64,000 nucleotides of DNA, taken from contig VXAU01004024.1 in the NCBI GenBank assembly GCA_013399695.1, positions 124,001 through 188,000 of the forward strand, in the 5' to 3' direction. The notes under the pieces are model-generated. The model was not told where the DNA came from and made no database searches. It saw only the letters and a program-made list of their open reading frames with translations. The position numbers were made by a program, and so were the translations under genes. This DNA comes from Formicarius rufipectus. Taxonomy: Eukaryota; Chordata; Aves; Passeriformes; Formicariidae. Shown here piece by piece: positions 52,725 to 64,000 of the stretch (positions within the stretch are counted from its first letter, which is position 1; every line of letters begins with the position of its first letter).

Positions 52725-53193
52725 TGTGGGAGAACACCCAAGCTACGCAGATTGGAAGAAGCAAATGAAGACCAGGACAACAGACGCCTGAACCTTGTTA
52801 CATTAGAGACATTTAGAAATTGGGTTTATTTGTACAGGTTCTCCTTTAGTATGTACACCCATCATGTGAAACTGTTACAAGTTACCTGAGCTGGCCTGCC
52901 CAGCCCTGCCCCAGTCGTAAGTCCATGAATGTATCCCCTGTCCTATCTCCTTCTCCCTGGGCGCCTGCCTGCCTGTGACCCTTCCCTTCCCCCATTGGCT
53001 AACCGGGTTCCCTGCCACCCCCACCCCCTGAGGTCTATGTAACACCGTTACTTTGAATAAAGCTGCTTCTCTCTTCACCACCCAGCCTCCGAGGACCCAC
53101 GTGTATCTGTACCATCTTCAGCACAGGGGTTTTCCAGCACCCGCCTGGTCCAGAGGCTGTGAGGAGCTGGTCCCCACGGTCAAAACCCTGTCA
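52725..53193 (+). mobile_element. Solo LTR (469 bp) inserted in CR1
   Basis: The block starts TGTGGGAGAACACCCAAGCT and ends AACCCTGTCA (TG/CA ends), with a perfect 6-bp CTTGCC duplication on both sides. Promoter-like parts stand in the expected order: an inverted CCAAT box (ATTGG, about 52994-52998), a weak TATA-like TCTATGTAA (about 53034-53042) and the polyadenylation signal AATAAA at 53056-53061. No internal retroviral sequence is present, so it is the product of LTR-LTR recombination. A 6-bp duplication fits class II (beta/alpha-like) ERVs. It is antisense to TRPM3. The family name is not known to me. Confidence 0.88.
53056..53061 (+). promoter_or_regulatory. LTR polyadenylation signal AATAAA
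   Basis: AATAAA inside TTTGAATAAAGCTGCTTC, located two-thirds into the solo LTR, downstream of the TATA-like motif. This is the standard R-region arrangement. Confidence 0.7.
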
Positions 53194-53199
53194 CTTGCC
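53194..53199. repeat. Target site duplication, right copy
   Basis: CTTGCC directly after the last LTR base, identical to 52719-52724. Confidence 0.88.
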
Positions 53200-53217
53200 C
53201 ATTCTGTGATTCTGTAA

Positions 53218-54234
53218 AATTACGACTCTTGCTAAAGATTTCCTTTGTTCTGATCTTTTTTTCATTAGCTTTTATTTATTTTTATCTGGTTTTTGCTGCT
53301 GTTCACAACTTTGCTTTCTGTAGAAGGAAAATCGGAGTCTGTTTTAATGTAATATGCCACTTTCCTGAGTTTTTCTTTAAAGTATGTCTATCATCAGGAA
53401 AGATAAACCTTAAATGTTCGTTTTTTGTTATGATACATACTACATTTTTCCCATACTGTTTGGGGATTTGATACAGTGTGTTTTATTTCTACATACAAAA
53501 GACTTTATTTACAATTAAGTATAAAATATACTTCATTACCAGCTGCCACAAATGCTCTAAATAAAAGATTTTTAAATTAGAGTCTTTTAGTAAAAGCACT
53601 AAAACCTCTTGATCTTCAGTGAGGTATGGTTTATTCCATTTGTGTCCAAGTACATCCAGCTTACATGTATACTCTGTCAATAAATGCCTATAATAGCAAC
53701 TCTATTTATGCATTGATTTTTCTTGCATATGAGTTCCATAGGCGTTGTTAAATATGTTCATGAATAATAACTAAATTCTATATGATGAATAAATATTTGT
53801 TAGTATTGACTTATTTGTCAGTTCTCTGGAGGTCTGATAATCTTTAAATTTTGCAATTTAAACTATTTAATGCATCATAGATTGCAGTTTTTCAAAATGT
53901 CCTTCTGCTGTAATTATACTAGCAAATTTGCTTAAAAGTCCATACTTAGATCCATTATCTATCAGTTTAGAGTATTTGAGGTAGTTACTTTCCATAAAAA
54001 GAAGCAAAACTTCCTTTCTTTTGGTATCAGCATTGGTTAAGACAATACTCTTCAGTTTTGTCTGCTGATTTGTCAGTACCTGTAACAGCTGAAAGTAATT
54101 AAAAATAACATGTAAATATGCTATCTGCAAGCCAATAAAACTAGAAAGACAAATAATATATCAACCTGAGTAGGCTGGGGGGGGAAGAGGGAAGAAAATC
54201 TTGAAGACTGTAGCAAGAAGGTAATCAGAGTGGT
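53218..54234. other. Intronic stretch without recognised genes
   Basis: AT-rich sequence. No exon, RNA gene or transposon is recognised. Confidence 0.5.
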
Positions 54235-54973
54235 CTGCATATGGCAAGTCTATTTCCATCCCAAGCACAAACATAGGCTGGGTAGGGAGCGGATGAAGAC
54301 CAGCACTATGAAGAAAGAAATGGAGGTGTTGGTGGAAAAGAAGCCTGATGTGAGCCAGAAATGTGCACTGGCAACCTAGAAAACCAACTGCACCCTGGGC
54401 TGCATCAAAAGCAGTGTGGCCAACAGGTCAAAGAAGGTGATTCTTTCCCTCCTATTTCACTCTGGTGAAGTTCCATCTGGAGTGCAGTAACCAGCCCTAG
54501 GACAGCCAGCATAAGAAGGATATAGACCTGCTGGAACAAGTTCACAGAAGGCCAACAAAGATGGTCAGAGAGTTGAAAAACCACTCCTATCAAGACTGGC
54601 TGAGAGAGTTGAGGTTGTTGAGGCTGGAAAAGAGAAGGTTCTGGGGAGATTGGGGAGCACCTTCCATTACCTAAATGGATGCCTCAAGACAGCTGGAGAG
54701 GGACCTTTTAAAAGGGCACAAAGTAATAGGAAAAGGAGGAGTGGCTTAACACTGGAAGTGGACAGGTTCAGATTAGATATTAGGATGAAGGGCTGGAATA
54801 GGTTGCCCAGAGCACCTGTGGATGCCCCATCCTTGGAAGTGTTCAGTGCTAGACTAGATGTGACTCTGAGCCAGCTGTTCCAGTGGATGATATTCCTGCC
54901 CACAGAAGGTCAGTTGTAATTAGATGACCTTTAAGGTCCCTTCCAACCCAAATCATTCTATGGTTCTATGATA
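54235..54973 (+). mobile_element. CR1 LINE 3' end
   Basis: The plus strand shows CR1 order: GATGTGAGCCAGAAATGTGC, GGGCTGCATCAAAAGCAGTG, TGGCCAACAGG, CCATCTGGAGTGCAGTAACC, ATTAGATATTAGGATGAAGG, GGAATAGGTTGCCCAGAGCA, GATGCCCCATCCTTGGAAGT and GGTCCCTTCCAACCCAAATC. It ends with the diagnostic ATTCTATG-type octamers (about 54955-54970). It is a different CR1 lineage from the 38-kb copy, judging by its 3' part. The 5' limit is approximate. Confidence 0.93.
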
Positions 54974-57900
54974 TTGTAATCTCTAACTGGAACACAAAAA
55001 GGACCTGCATATTCAATGTAACAGGGATCTCAATATACCAGAAGCAATTTGAACTCTGCTGAAGAACTAGAATACTATTTCCTGCTCCCCTGTTTCCTCA
55101 ACCAGATTCCTCAAACCAGGTTTGGCTTAGTGAGCTTCTTCCATTTTCTTCTCTGAAACACCTTTAGGCCTTACGGATTCACTTTCATGCACACAAGCAC
55201 TCAGAGTGATTATTTTAAATTGGATGAACACCACCGATTTTGTGCATTTTATCCAAATAAGGGTTCCTGTTCTTTCACATGGTTTTAAATTTTTTTCAGA
55301 CTCCCTGTACTCCTAATTTTTCATCTCATGTCCCCTCTGAGGGTAAGAGACACAGTAAGGAAAAGGCACAACATCTTTGTTTATTTGTTAGTTGGGCCCA
55401 CTAATTAGAGCCCCAAACATTCAAACTAACGGCTTTGACATGTCGTCAAAATATCACAAAAAGGTTCATTACCCTGATACATATTACAGCTGCTATGTTT
55501 ATGTGGAATTCAAACTGAATAAAGAATACAGGAGAAATGCAGAAAACAATTTCCAACATAACATCTAGCAAGAATACAGAAATGTTATGAAGTGCTCAAG
55601 AATAGAAAGAAAGTGATACATGAAAGCTATGTTTTACATCAAAAATCCTCAGAGGAAAGAAAAGGCCACAAGCAGGATTCTTTGAGTAAATGGTGTAAAA
55701 GTCTGTAAAATCTTTGTATTTAAAGGCTTCATATCACCCATTGCTTAAGTCTGACAGAAAATCAGAGTTTGTAAAATACAGAAATATGATGATTCTTGAC
55801 AGAAAAACTCCTGGGAGTAGTTAACAGCTGCATGCTTTGTCTTGCATATAATCATTCCTTAACTTAAAAAAAAATGTTGGCCTGATTTTTAGGGAGTACA
55901 TTCAGTGCAGCTGCCAGGAGAGGAAGCAGGGGACCACTCAGCTCCCTCTCATAAACAGCTGGTCTGCAGAACCTCTACATTCAGCTCTAACATGAACCAA
56001 AGGTATTCTGGCAACACCCCCTTTTCTGTGTTAACAATGTGATCAGCAAGAAGAAAGCAGAAGCCACTGCAGCAGTAGCTTCCCATGTACGGAGCTGCTC
56101 ACAGAGCGCTGGTTGCCAGTGCCTGCTCTACTGGCCACACACCAGCTGCCAGCAGACGCAAGAGCTGCAGGCTCACTGAGGACAGCATGCAGCTCCTGTG
56201 CTGGGCCTTATGCATGGTCTGCACATATGCTTCCTCCTGTAGTCTTCCTGTGAGCACACAGTGAACCCAAGAACAAGCTGATTTTTGAAATATCCCTCTC
56301 TAACCTTGCTTCCTCAAAACCCCACACAAAATCCACACATAGATCTCCAGTTATGTCTCCGCTTTTAACAAGTTGGTGCCTAGTTAGGACTCCTGCTTCA
56401 GCGAGGTCAAAATGGCATTTCAGGTATTGTGAGCTGCCTAAGAGCTCTACATCTCACCCTGGCATTTAGCCACAAATAATATGCAGGGGCTGGGATGGGA
56501 AAGACAAGTCTTCTAATAAGCTCAGATACTAGATGTAAAAGTTAAAAAAAGTAAAAGGAAATTGTCTTCTCTCATATATTGCTTTTAATATAGTAGCAGA
56601 ACAGAACAGGCACAAGAATGTTTAGTTAAAAATAGAATCATTTGAACAAGGAACAATTTGTCACAAAGAAATCTCTAGAGGCCTCGGACAAAACTTAAAA
56701 TGTGGTGAACTCTTCAAATTACATTTAATTGCAATGTTACTAGCTCAGTAACAGCACAATTTAAAAAGAAACTGTATAAAACCCTTAATGTCTTCTCTGT
56801 CAGTTTTTCAACTGCATCTAATTAATTATCAATATTGCCATAGAAATATAGTGTAGAAGGACAGGGTGAAACAGATTCTTATTGGGTAATGCGTTTTGTG
56901 AAAATTCATTCAAACAAAATTAAGGTTTTGCTTATTAGCTTCAACACAATGGAAGTCTGACCTTCAAAATAATCTAAAATGCAAACTTGTCTCCTACATC
57001 TGAAAAAAGAATTACTAGGAGGCAGTGGATAATTTTATTATATAAGATCAGAAAGCAGCCAATTGTCCAATATTTAAATAAATTCTCCGTAAGATAGCCT
57101 CATGGGTTATACATGTGTGTGCTCTAGAAAGGATATGACCTGCAGCCATGTCTCATGTAATATGAGAGAGTGCCTGACACAGACCCTTCATGACCTGCAG
57201 CTCCCAGCCAATATTCCCAGTCTATATGCTGGGAATGATGTTCTATGGTATGGAATATTTCTTTGGTCTTTTCAGGTCTGCTGTCCTGGCCATGATCCCT
57301 CCCTGCTTTTTGTGCACCTATGCCCTGGCAGAGCATGGAAACCCAAGAAGTCCTTGATTTAGGATAAGCACTGTTTGGCAGCACCTAGAACATCGCGTGT
57401 TATAAATATTATTCTCATACTAAATCGAAATCACATCACTGAATCAGTTACTAGGAAGAAAATTAACTATAACCCTGCCAAATTAGCTAGACTTCATGCG
57501 ATACAAACACTGTTTCTTGTCACTCTGTTTTGATAATTTTCAGTTAGATTTTAGGATCTACATAACTGATCTCTTTGAATGTTTTCAAATAATTACCTGT
57601 AGTGTATGCTTCATGTTATGAATTTCTGCCAGTGAGTCTTTTAAAGAAATACACTTACTAAACAAAGCCCCAGAAAATTCATTAGGGATAAGAGAGTAAT
57701 TTTCTCTTTGCTAAATGGATAAGGTGAAATAAAAGCAGAACTCACTGCAAGAAAAAGAAGACAAAACTGTTCTTTATAAAGTTATTTTTGATATTTACTG
57801 CAGCAAATTTTTCTTCTAGCTAGATACTAATACTATAGAACATTTACATAGCATCAACGAAACATAAGAAGTCTTATGAATAAGGAAAATATATAAACTG

Positions 57901-60122
57901 CTCTCTAAGAATACTGTTTAAATAGCCCATGCATACATACAAGAAGCAGAAGAGGACAGGAATGCAAAAAACTAACAGGAGCAGGGCTAAACAGGATTAT
58001 GTAATATCCTAGTAATGTCACAGATTATTAAGATTTCTGACTGTCTAGTCTGGTAACATTTGCAACATGAAGAATGGTGCAGCAAAAGCCTTAGAAGAGA
58101 TGCAACTTTAAGAAAAACATGTTAACAAAATAAAACAACAATGAGTACTCATGTATGTTGTGAAAAACTTCAAGTATGGTATAAATGCAAAACTTGGATC
58201 ACAAAGAATCAGTGAACAGGATAATTCTCAGACAGAAATCCCTTTTTTCAAACCTAAATATATTATTTTTTTTTTCTGTTGAGGTTCTTATGAAAATCAA
58301 AGCAGGAACGGCTATAACACAAGATTTTTATAGATGTGTATGGAAAACTTACCTATTAGACTTACTATTTCCAGTTCAAATTTATGCAGTTTGGAATGAG
58401 AAATACTTATTCATTAAAAGTGGGGGGAAAAAGGTGTGATGAACCATCCATGAAAACATTTACACTGCAGCCAATAGTTGGAACCAAATCAAGACCCAAA
58501 CCTTCAAGATACAAAAAGTCAGCACTTATCAGGCTTCTACTTGTCTTGTCATCAGAGCCTGCAGTGGGAGACATTCACTGAAACTGTTGATGGAATAAAT
58601 ATGATCTTCATGGATGAATATGGCTCTGGTTTAAGATTGAAATTTGATTAAATAGTCTGCCTTAATGTGGTGACTTAACATGGAGACATACAAATGAACT
58701 GAAGAAAATGAACTGTGAAAGAAATGGATTTTGCAAGAGCAAATGGATCTGTAATAGCAATTCCAAGCAGAACCTCTTGGAAAACAAAAACAAAAACAAA
58801 AAACCAAACAAACAAAAAAACAAACAAAAACAAAAAACAAACAACAGAAATAAGAGAAGGCAAGTGTGCAGTGGATGGAAGAAGGAAAATTAACATAAAA
58901 TGAATCTAAAAGCATGTTAATTGAGTAATAAGGACTCGACTACAGCATGAAAGGAGATGCAGACATTTGGTGTCACCTTCATTCCCATTAAACAAATTGT
59001 TCCTAAGGGATTGCAAAGCACTGATCTAAAATCAACACTATTTCAGAATTCTGAATTCCTATTATTTCTACACAAACTCATCAATCACTAAGTATAGTCC
59101 ACCTCCCTCCGAAAATAGCAAAAGGTCTAACAACTGCTACTCCAGGAACTAACCCCTTCCTGACCACCTTGGGAAAATGTGATTTAGAAAAGTGATTCCT
59201 GGCTTTGCAGACCAGCTAGTGACTGACGGAGTCAGAGTGTAATTAATGGATTCCTTTCAAATCCGCATGTCTGGTTAGCACTGATTTTCACTAAGATTAA
59301 TGGTGACATGACAGGCAACAGAGTGCAGTGACTGAAGCATCCCGTTGTTTCTAGGCCCTGTGTACCCATCATAGACATTATATCAAATATGCCTCTGACT
59401 TCATAATGGCATGTGTCCTTAGAGAAGCACAGTCTTCACATTTACAATACTGTTGTAAAGATATTTCACAATATTAATGCTAATAAAGATAAGGTAATTT
59501 TTCTACCCTCCCAACATACATGTATTATTCCTCTGTTTTTTTACCATCTGTTTCTCCATCAGTAGCCCTAACTGTGTTTTTAAAAGGTTCTGTTGACATT
59601 CACAGATCATCAAACTTTTCCTGAATGACTTCGAAGTTTGGCAATGTGACCTGCTACACCACTTCATAAAATAAGATAAATAAACAAAAAACTAAAACAA
59701 AACCGCCAAACAAATAAACAAAACCCCCAAAACAAACAATCCAGCATCAATTATCCTAACCATCCCTTCCTAAAAGTTACAATTCAGCATTTTTTTCCTT
59801 ATTGTTGGCTGATAGGATTAAATTCTGGCACAGAAAAACCTCAGTCTATTAACCAGAGATACATCTCTATACTAAGTAAGCACAGGTTGGAGTTCTGCTG
59901 ATTCCACCATACCTCAATCTCCCTTCAAGTATTATATTCTTTACCAAGCAAAATTACACCTCTATTGATTAAAATCTTCAGATGCTTAAGAAAGAAAAAA
60001 TGGAAGTTTACCTGGAAAAGTTCAGTAAAAATTGCTAATACTCAGAATTTTGTACTCTGGGACATTCTGATCTCTCACTTAATTGCTTCTGACGCCTAAA
60101 AAAAAAAAAAAAAAAACCAAAA
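54974..60122. other. Intronic stretch without recognised genes
   Basis: AT-rich sequence. The segment at 55390-55480 has TAATTAG and a palindromic GACATGTC close together. The segment at 55900-56250 is GC-richer. A/C-rich tracts occur at about 58780-58845 and 59680-59745. The opposing short frames at 58631-58915 arise from the A/C tract. Confidence 0.5.
58780..58845. repeat. A-rich (CAAA/CAAAA)n low-complexity tract
   Basis: Repeated A-runs broken by single C. It produces spurious Lys/Asn-rich and Phe-rich open frames on the two strands. Confidence 0.9.
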
Positions 60123-60166
60123 NNNNNNNNNNNNNNNNNNNNNNNNNNNNNNNNNNNNNNNNNNNN
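60123..60166. other. Assembly gap (44 N) inside A/C-rich simple sequence
   Basis: A run of N preceded by an A-run (about 60099-60116) and followed by CCCC- and AAAACC-rich text to about 60265. The gap probably lies within an unstable simple repeat. Confidence 0.98.
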
Positions 60167-63100
60167 CAAATCCCCTCCCCACCCCCCCAAAAAAAACCAA
60201 AACCAAAACAAAACAACAAAAGAAAAAAGAGAAAAACGACAAAAAAACCAACACAACAAATCCACCAAAAAACTGCATTAACTTCTCTTTTATATGTGAT
60301 TATCTCTGTTCCAGCCTTTCTTTGTTGATTAATAAAGCTCTCATAAAGACTTGCCATTCAGTGGATTTACCTCCACATTTCTGCACAGGTGAAACATAGT
60401 GGGGGTCGGAAAATAAAGTCCACTGGGAACTTAAAATAGAACAATAACAAAATAGAATATATAAAAGGATTGTAGGTACTTCAAAACATGCTGTTTCAGC
60501 TCTAGAGCTTGTTCTACTCTCTTATTCAATACTGAAAAAACAAAATAATCCATCACAGAGCTATTAGGGCATAAGATTAAAAGTTTATCACATACAATGT
60601 TTTCTTTCCTTAGCTAGTGATTCTTGAGACTTGAAATAGGCAGTGTGATAATGAGACCACTAGCACAGAGCCAATGAATCTAGCAGGCCACACACACGCT
60701 GAGCAGTACAGAAAAAGTAGCTTTTTTTCACACACTTCCTCTAAAATCATATCTGCCATCTGGTATAGTTACAGATATCAGAGAAGCAGGACAGAAAAAA
60801 CAATCATTACTCATTGTATATAGAAGCTAAAGATGTTTCAATAATTTGTTATGAAATAAAGCAAACTGACCTTAAAACTGGTCTTCAGTTTAGATCAAGA
60901 ATTAAATGCACCATAAAGTTAAGATGGAAAGTTCAGAAAGTTCTGAGTTTGATTATCTCAACTGTAACAGTGCCCAGAGAGCTATCTGCAGTGATCTACA
61001 TGAAAATTATAAAAGAACAGAAAAGTATATGTCCAGTTATTCTCAGGAAGCAGATTACCGTAGCTGAGATTTCAGCAAGTTAATTTAGTCCTTTCAGTCT
61101 AGAAATTAGTAGCAGGGTAATGCTGGATTGTGTCTCATCTCCCCCAAAAGGGCAGGAGGAGATGCCACCACCGATGAAACCTCAACAGCAGTTATGTATG
61201 AAACAGGACAACTAAAGAAGTGGGCAGTAGCACCCGCCAGCATTGAAAATATCCATGCTGACATTTGACAGCCTGGAATTACCCATTTACAGTCAGCTAT
61301 ATTAGCTCACTCACTAATTTTTGTACAAAAGTCAATAATCAGCTTATTGTTTATAAATAGTTTTTTTTCTAGTCAGACCTACAGAAAAGAAGTTCATAAA
61401 GACACCCTGCATTTCACAGCATCACAATTCTTTAGTAACAGGTAGAGCTGTTCACTTGAGGCCTTGTTTATAAAAACATTTCCCTGACACAGCCTGAAAT
61501 CTGCAGCTTGAACTGTTGATGGTAGCAAGATTTTTTTTTTCCAGATACCAGACTGCCATAAATCAATATTTAACATCAGTGTTTCTTGTTCAGAGCCAAA
61601 ACTACACATATTCACAGTACTGCTGCCTCCAGGAAAACAACACTAACTTTCCTCAGGCATGACAACACAAAAGAGCAAGCAGCAGCAGGTTGAGTTTCTA
61701 CTGGAATTCCAGTGAGGCACAAAGGTGAAGTTTCAATCTTATTCCACCATACCTTTATATTCAATACTTTGCTGAAAACTGAATTCGAAAATGATAAATT
61801 CAGTACAGTCTCAAAAAAAAAAAAAAAAAAAAAGCCAAAAAAACCACCCAGAAAACAAAACAAAGAAAAGGAATCAGAACAAGAGATAGGCTCAGTGGTG
61901 AAACACGGACCAAGAAGCACCGAAACCTAAGATAATATTTACTTCTACAAGACCAGAAAAGTCACAGTTATCCTCTTACATACTGATGGAAAACATCCCC
62001 ACCACTAAGCCTATCAAAATATACACCTCTAATAACACTTGCTTTCTGCAGCTTCCATCCTAATAAAGCCTTCTCTTCTGCTTTGCAAAGGCCACTCAAT
62101 AATCAGTCCAGAAGAACGATGGCTGTTGCAGGCCAGAAGTATTTCCTAATGAGGGAGCCAAAAAGAGCAGCACATGAGGAGAGTCAGTAGAGAGGCTGAC
62201 TAAAATTTGTGAGTAAATGGGAATCACCTGTCAGGATGAGTAAATTAGACCTCATCCAAACACCATGCAGTGCTGTGCTCTGACTATGACTGCACATAAA
62301 AGGAATTCGAGCAAAGAAGTTTACGACTAGCAGTAAATGGCTCTCCAGAAGTGTGCCAAGACCTGTGCATTACGTAAATGAATCTTATTTTCTGTGGAAC
62401 CTGCTTTTTAATTACTCTAGAATTACTTCTATTTTACCATAAAAGATTTCCTAAATAATTATGACCAGATTCCTGACCTGACTGGGGCATATGCTCAAAG
62501 CACAAGATTTTTTAAATTAAAGGCTCCTAGAGCTGACTATTAAGTTGAGCACAAGCACTGTGAGAGTTACGATCTTTCTCATAAAAATTGCTGCAATATA
62601 CAACAGAGTGTAATTTGGCATTTAAAGAACATTTTATCGCTATCATTTTGCCCCTTCTTGTTAAAGCCTTCTGTTACCATATTTTCCTATCATAAACTCC
62701 ATATACATTTCCGCACCACAATTAATTTATTTTTTTCCAAAGCATTCCTAAGATGGTTCCAGCACCTTCTGAATGTTTTGGGTTAGAGTATCAAATAATA
62801 AAGCAGTCTGCACTGCTGACAACAATAGGAAGGAGAAAAACCATTAAACATTTTATAAAAATTAGAAGGTCAAACACAAGTGAACTATCTGCTATCACAG
62901 AGTAAACACATGACCTGATAGAGGACTGGTGAGCAGACTGTCACTCAAAAATAAGTAGATCAAGATATACAAAACTACTGATGCAGAGCAGCAACATAAG
63001 CTTCCCCTCAAGGAAGCACTATCAGTTCTTTCTGAGACAGAAACAGGAATTGCAGAATAGATCAACTCACATATGGTCTTGATGGTACAAAACTGTGCAA

Positions 63101-64000
63101 TACCCTTTCACATATGTGAAAGCTCAGATAAGCTCAAATCCTTACTAAAATAACTTTTTGTTCCTTTGGATATCTATACAAAATATCAAAACTAAGGAAA
63201 TTAAGAGTAACCAGCTCTTTTTAATATGTACACATCACAACGTATATTTGAGGGCTACTGTATCCTGCTAATATATGTAAACACATTTGTAATGCTATCT
63301 ATGTATTGCTTAAAAAAGCAAATTTACAACAACATGAGGGAGTGGGCATCCCACTCACCACTGAGTCAGTATTCATGGCACAGACAGACTGTGGTTTAAC
63401 CAGATTTCCATTGCTCTTGATAGTCCCCATATGGACAAAAAAAGAATAGCGGTGGGGAAGCAGTCATTTAAAGTGTATGGAGACAGTCTGGGAGGAATGC
63501 AGAGACATCGTCTGAGCATCTGGAGATGAGGTTAGGAAAGCCCAGCCATAACTAAAGCCAGCATGGAATATTAAAGGCAACAAGCAAGGCCTCTCTAATG
63601 GTTAGAGATGGTTAGACTGGGATGGTTAGGGAGACTGCAGTCCCACTGGTGAGCTTAGAAAATATTTTTCAGAGGGAATCACCATTTCTTTGCAAAGCGA
63701 GTTATGCACCTGTAAAAAGCTTTTAAGGTCTCATGCTATCTCAAATTGGAGTTCATTTTGTTTCAAATTTGGAATGCCAAGAGTTCAAGACACTAGTAGT
63801 TGCCACATTTTGCAGTGGTATGACAGAAAGATTACTATCGATATGAAAAATAACACTTTCACGTATTGAGCCCATATCAGTAATTATAGACATTCCCTTT
63901 CTTAGAAAGAGTCACTTGATGATTATCAGTTTTAACAAAGTTAAAAACACATTTGCACAGCTTCACAGCATTTAAAGGGGAAAAAAGAAAATCACTGTTT
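60167..64000. other. Intronic stretch without recognised genes
   Basis: AT-rich sequence with a poly-A run at 61813-61833. The segment at 62060-62660 is rich in bZIP/homeodomain-like sites, including a perfect TTACGTAA at 62370-62377. No exon is recognised up to the window end. Confidence 0.5.

Larger units (their letters stand above)
52425..53217 (+). mobile_element. CR1 LINE 3' end, split by a solo LTR
   Basis: CR1 text on the plus strand runs CTGAGAGGGGACCTCATCAA, then GTCAGGAAGATGGAGCCAGG, AATATGAGGAAGAACTTCTT, GGAACAGGTTGCCCACAG and CACTGGAGATATTGAGGAAC as far as GTCCTTGCC at 52724. It resumes after the LTR with the CR1-type terminus CATTCTGTGATTCTGT at 53200-53215. A small internal tandem duplication of AGCCAGGCTCTTC occurs at about 52501-52537. 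Confidence 0.9.

Noticed and set aside
54650..54919. 89-codon plus-strand open frame
   Set aside because: It lies within the CR1 3' end, which at this position is the tail of the element and not an intact reading frame of the family.

Overview
The window is vertebrate nuclear DNA, almost certainly from a bird: AT-rich, long introns, CR1 LINE 3' ends as the dominant interspersed repeat, avian-type endogenous retrovirus (ERV) pieces and simple repeats. The only protein-coding gene I can support is the 5' part of TRPM3 on the minus strand, seen as three exons at 8088-8167, 7237-7441 and 1-139 (the last cut by the window edge). They join in frame through canonical GT-AG splice sites and encode the N-terminal cytosolic part of the channel up to the start of the TRPM homology (SLOG) domain. 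Everything above 8168 lies upstream of these exons, probably in one very long 5' intron of at least 55.8 kb. TRPM3 is Z-linked in chicken, so the window is probably Z chromosome (inference).

Layout. 1-139: TRPM3 exon. 140-7236: intron carrying a degenerate ERV (2739-4421, same orientation as the gene) with one full LTR, a tRNA-Phe-like primer binding site, a frameshifted gag, a 165-bp internal inversion of gag between 10-bp inverted repeats, and a 38-bp stub of the other LTR, flanked by a 5-bp target duplication. 7237-8167: two exons around a 646-bp intron. 8168-64000: noncoding, with an old CR1-like fragment (about 13.0-13.26 kb), a 204-N gap (16441-16644), an LTR-like block (about 23.2-23.7 kb), a GC-rich unclassified block (28.5-29.1 kb), a GATA microsatellite (29.1 kb), CR1 copies at 38.2-39.05, 48.4-49.1, 52.4-53.2 and 54.2-55.0 kb, a very long uninterrupted GATA array (50697-51399), a solo LTR with perfect 6-bp target duplication nested inside the 52.4-kb CR1, and a 44-N gap at 60123-60166.

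Assembly quality deserves attention. Single N characters at 5562, 18426, 23092, 23267 and 47336 look like contig joins. A 50-bp sequence is repeated exactly at 18376-18425 and 23096-23145, each copy abutting one of these Ns, which suggests that the 4.7-kb piece between them is misplaced or duplicated.

I found no prokaryotic-type system, CRISPR array, tRNA or rRNA gene, and no convincing novel gene. The long open frames other than the exons are explained by simple repeats, transposons or chance. The most informative oddities are the gag inversion, the 175-copy GATA array, the nested LTR and the contig-join duplication.
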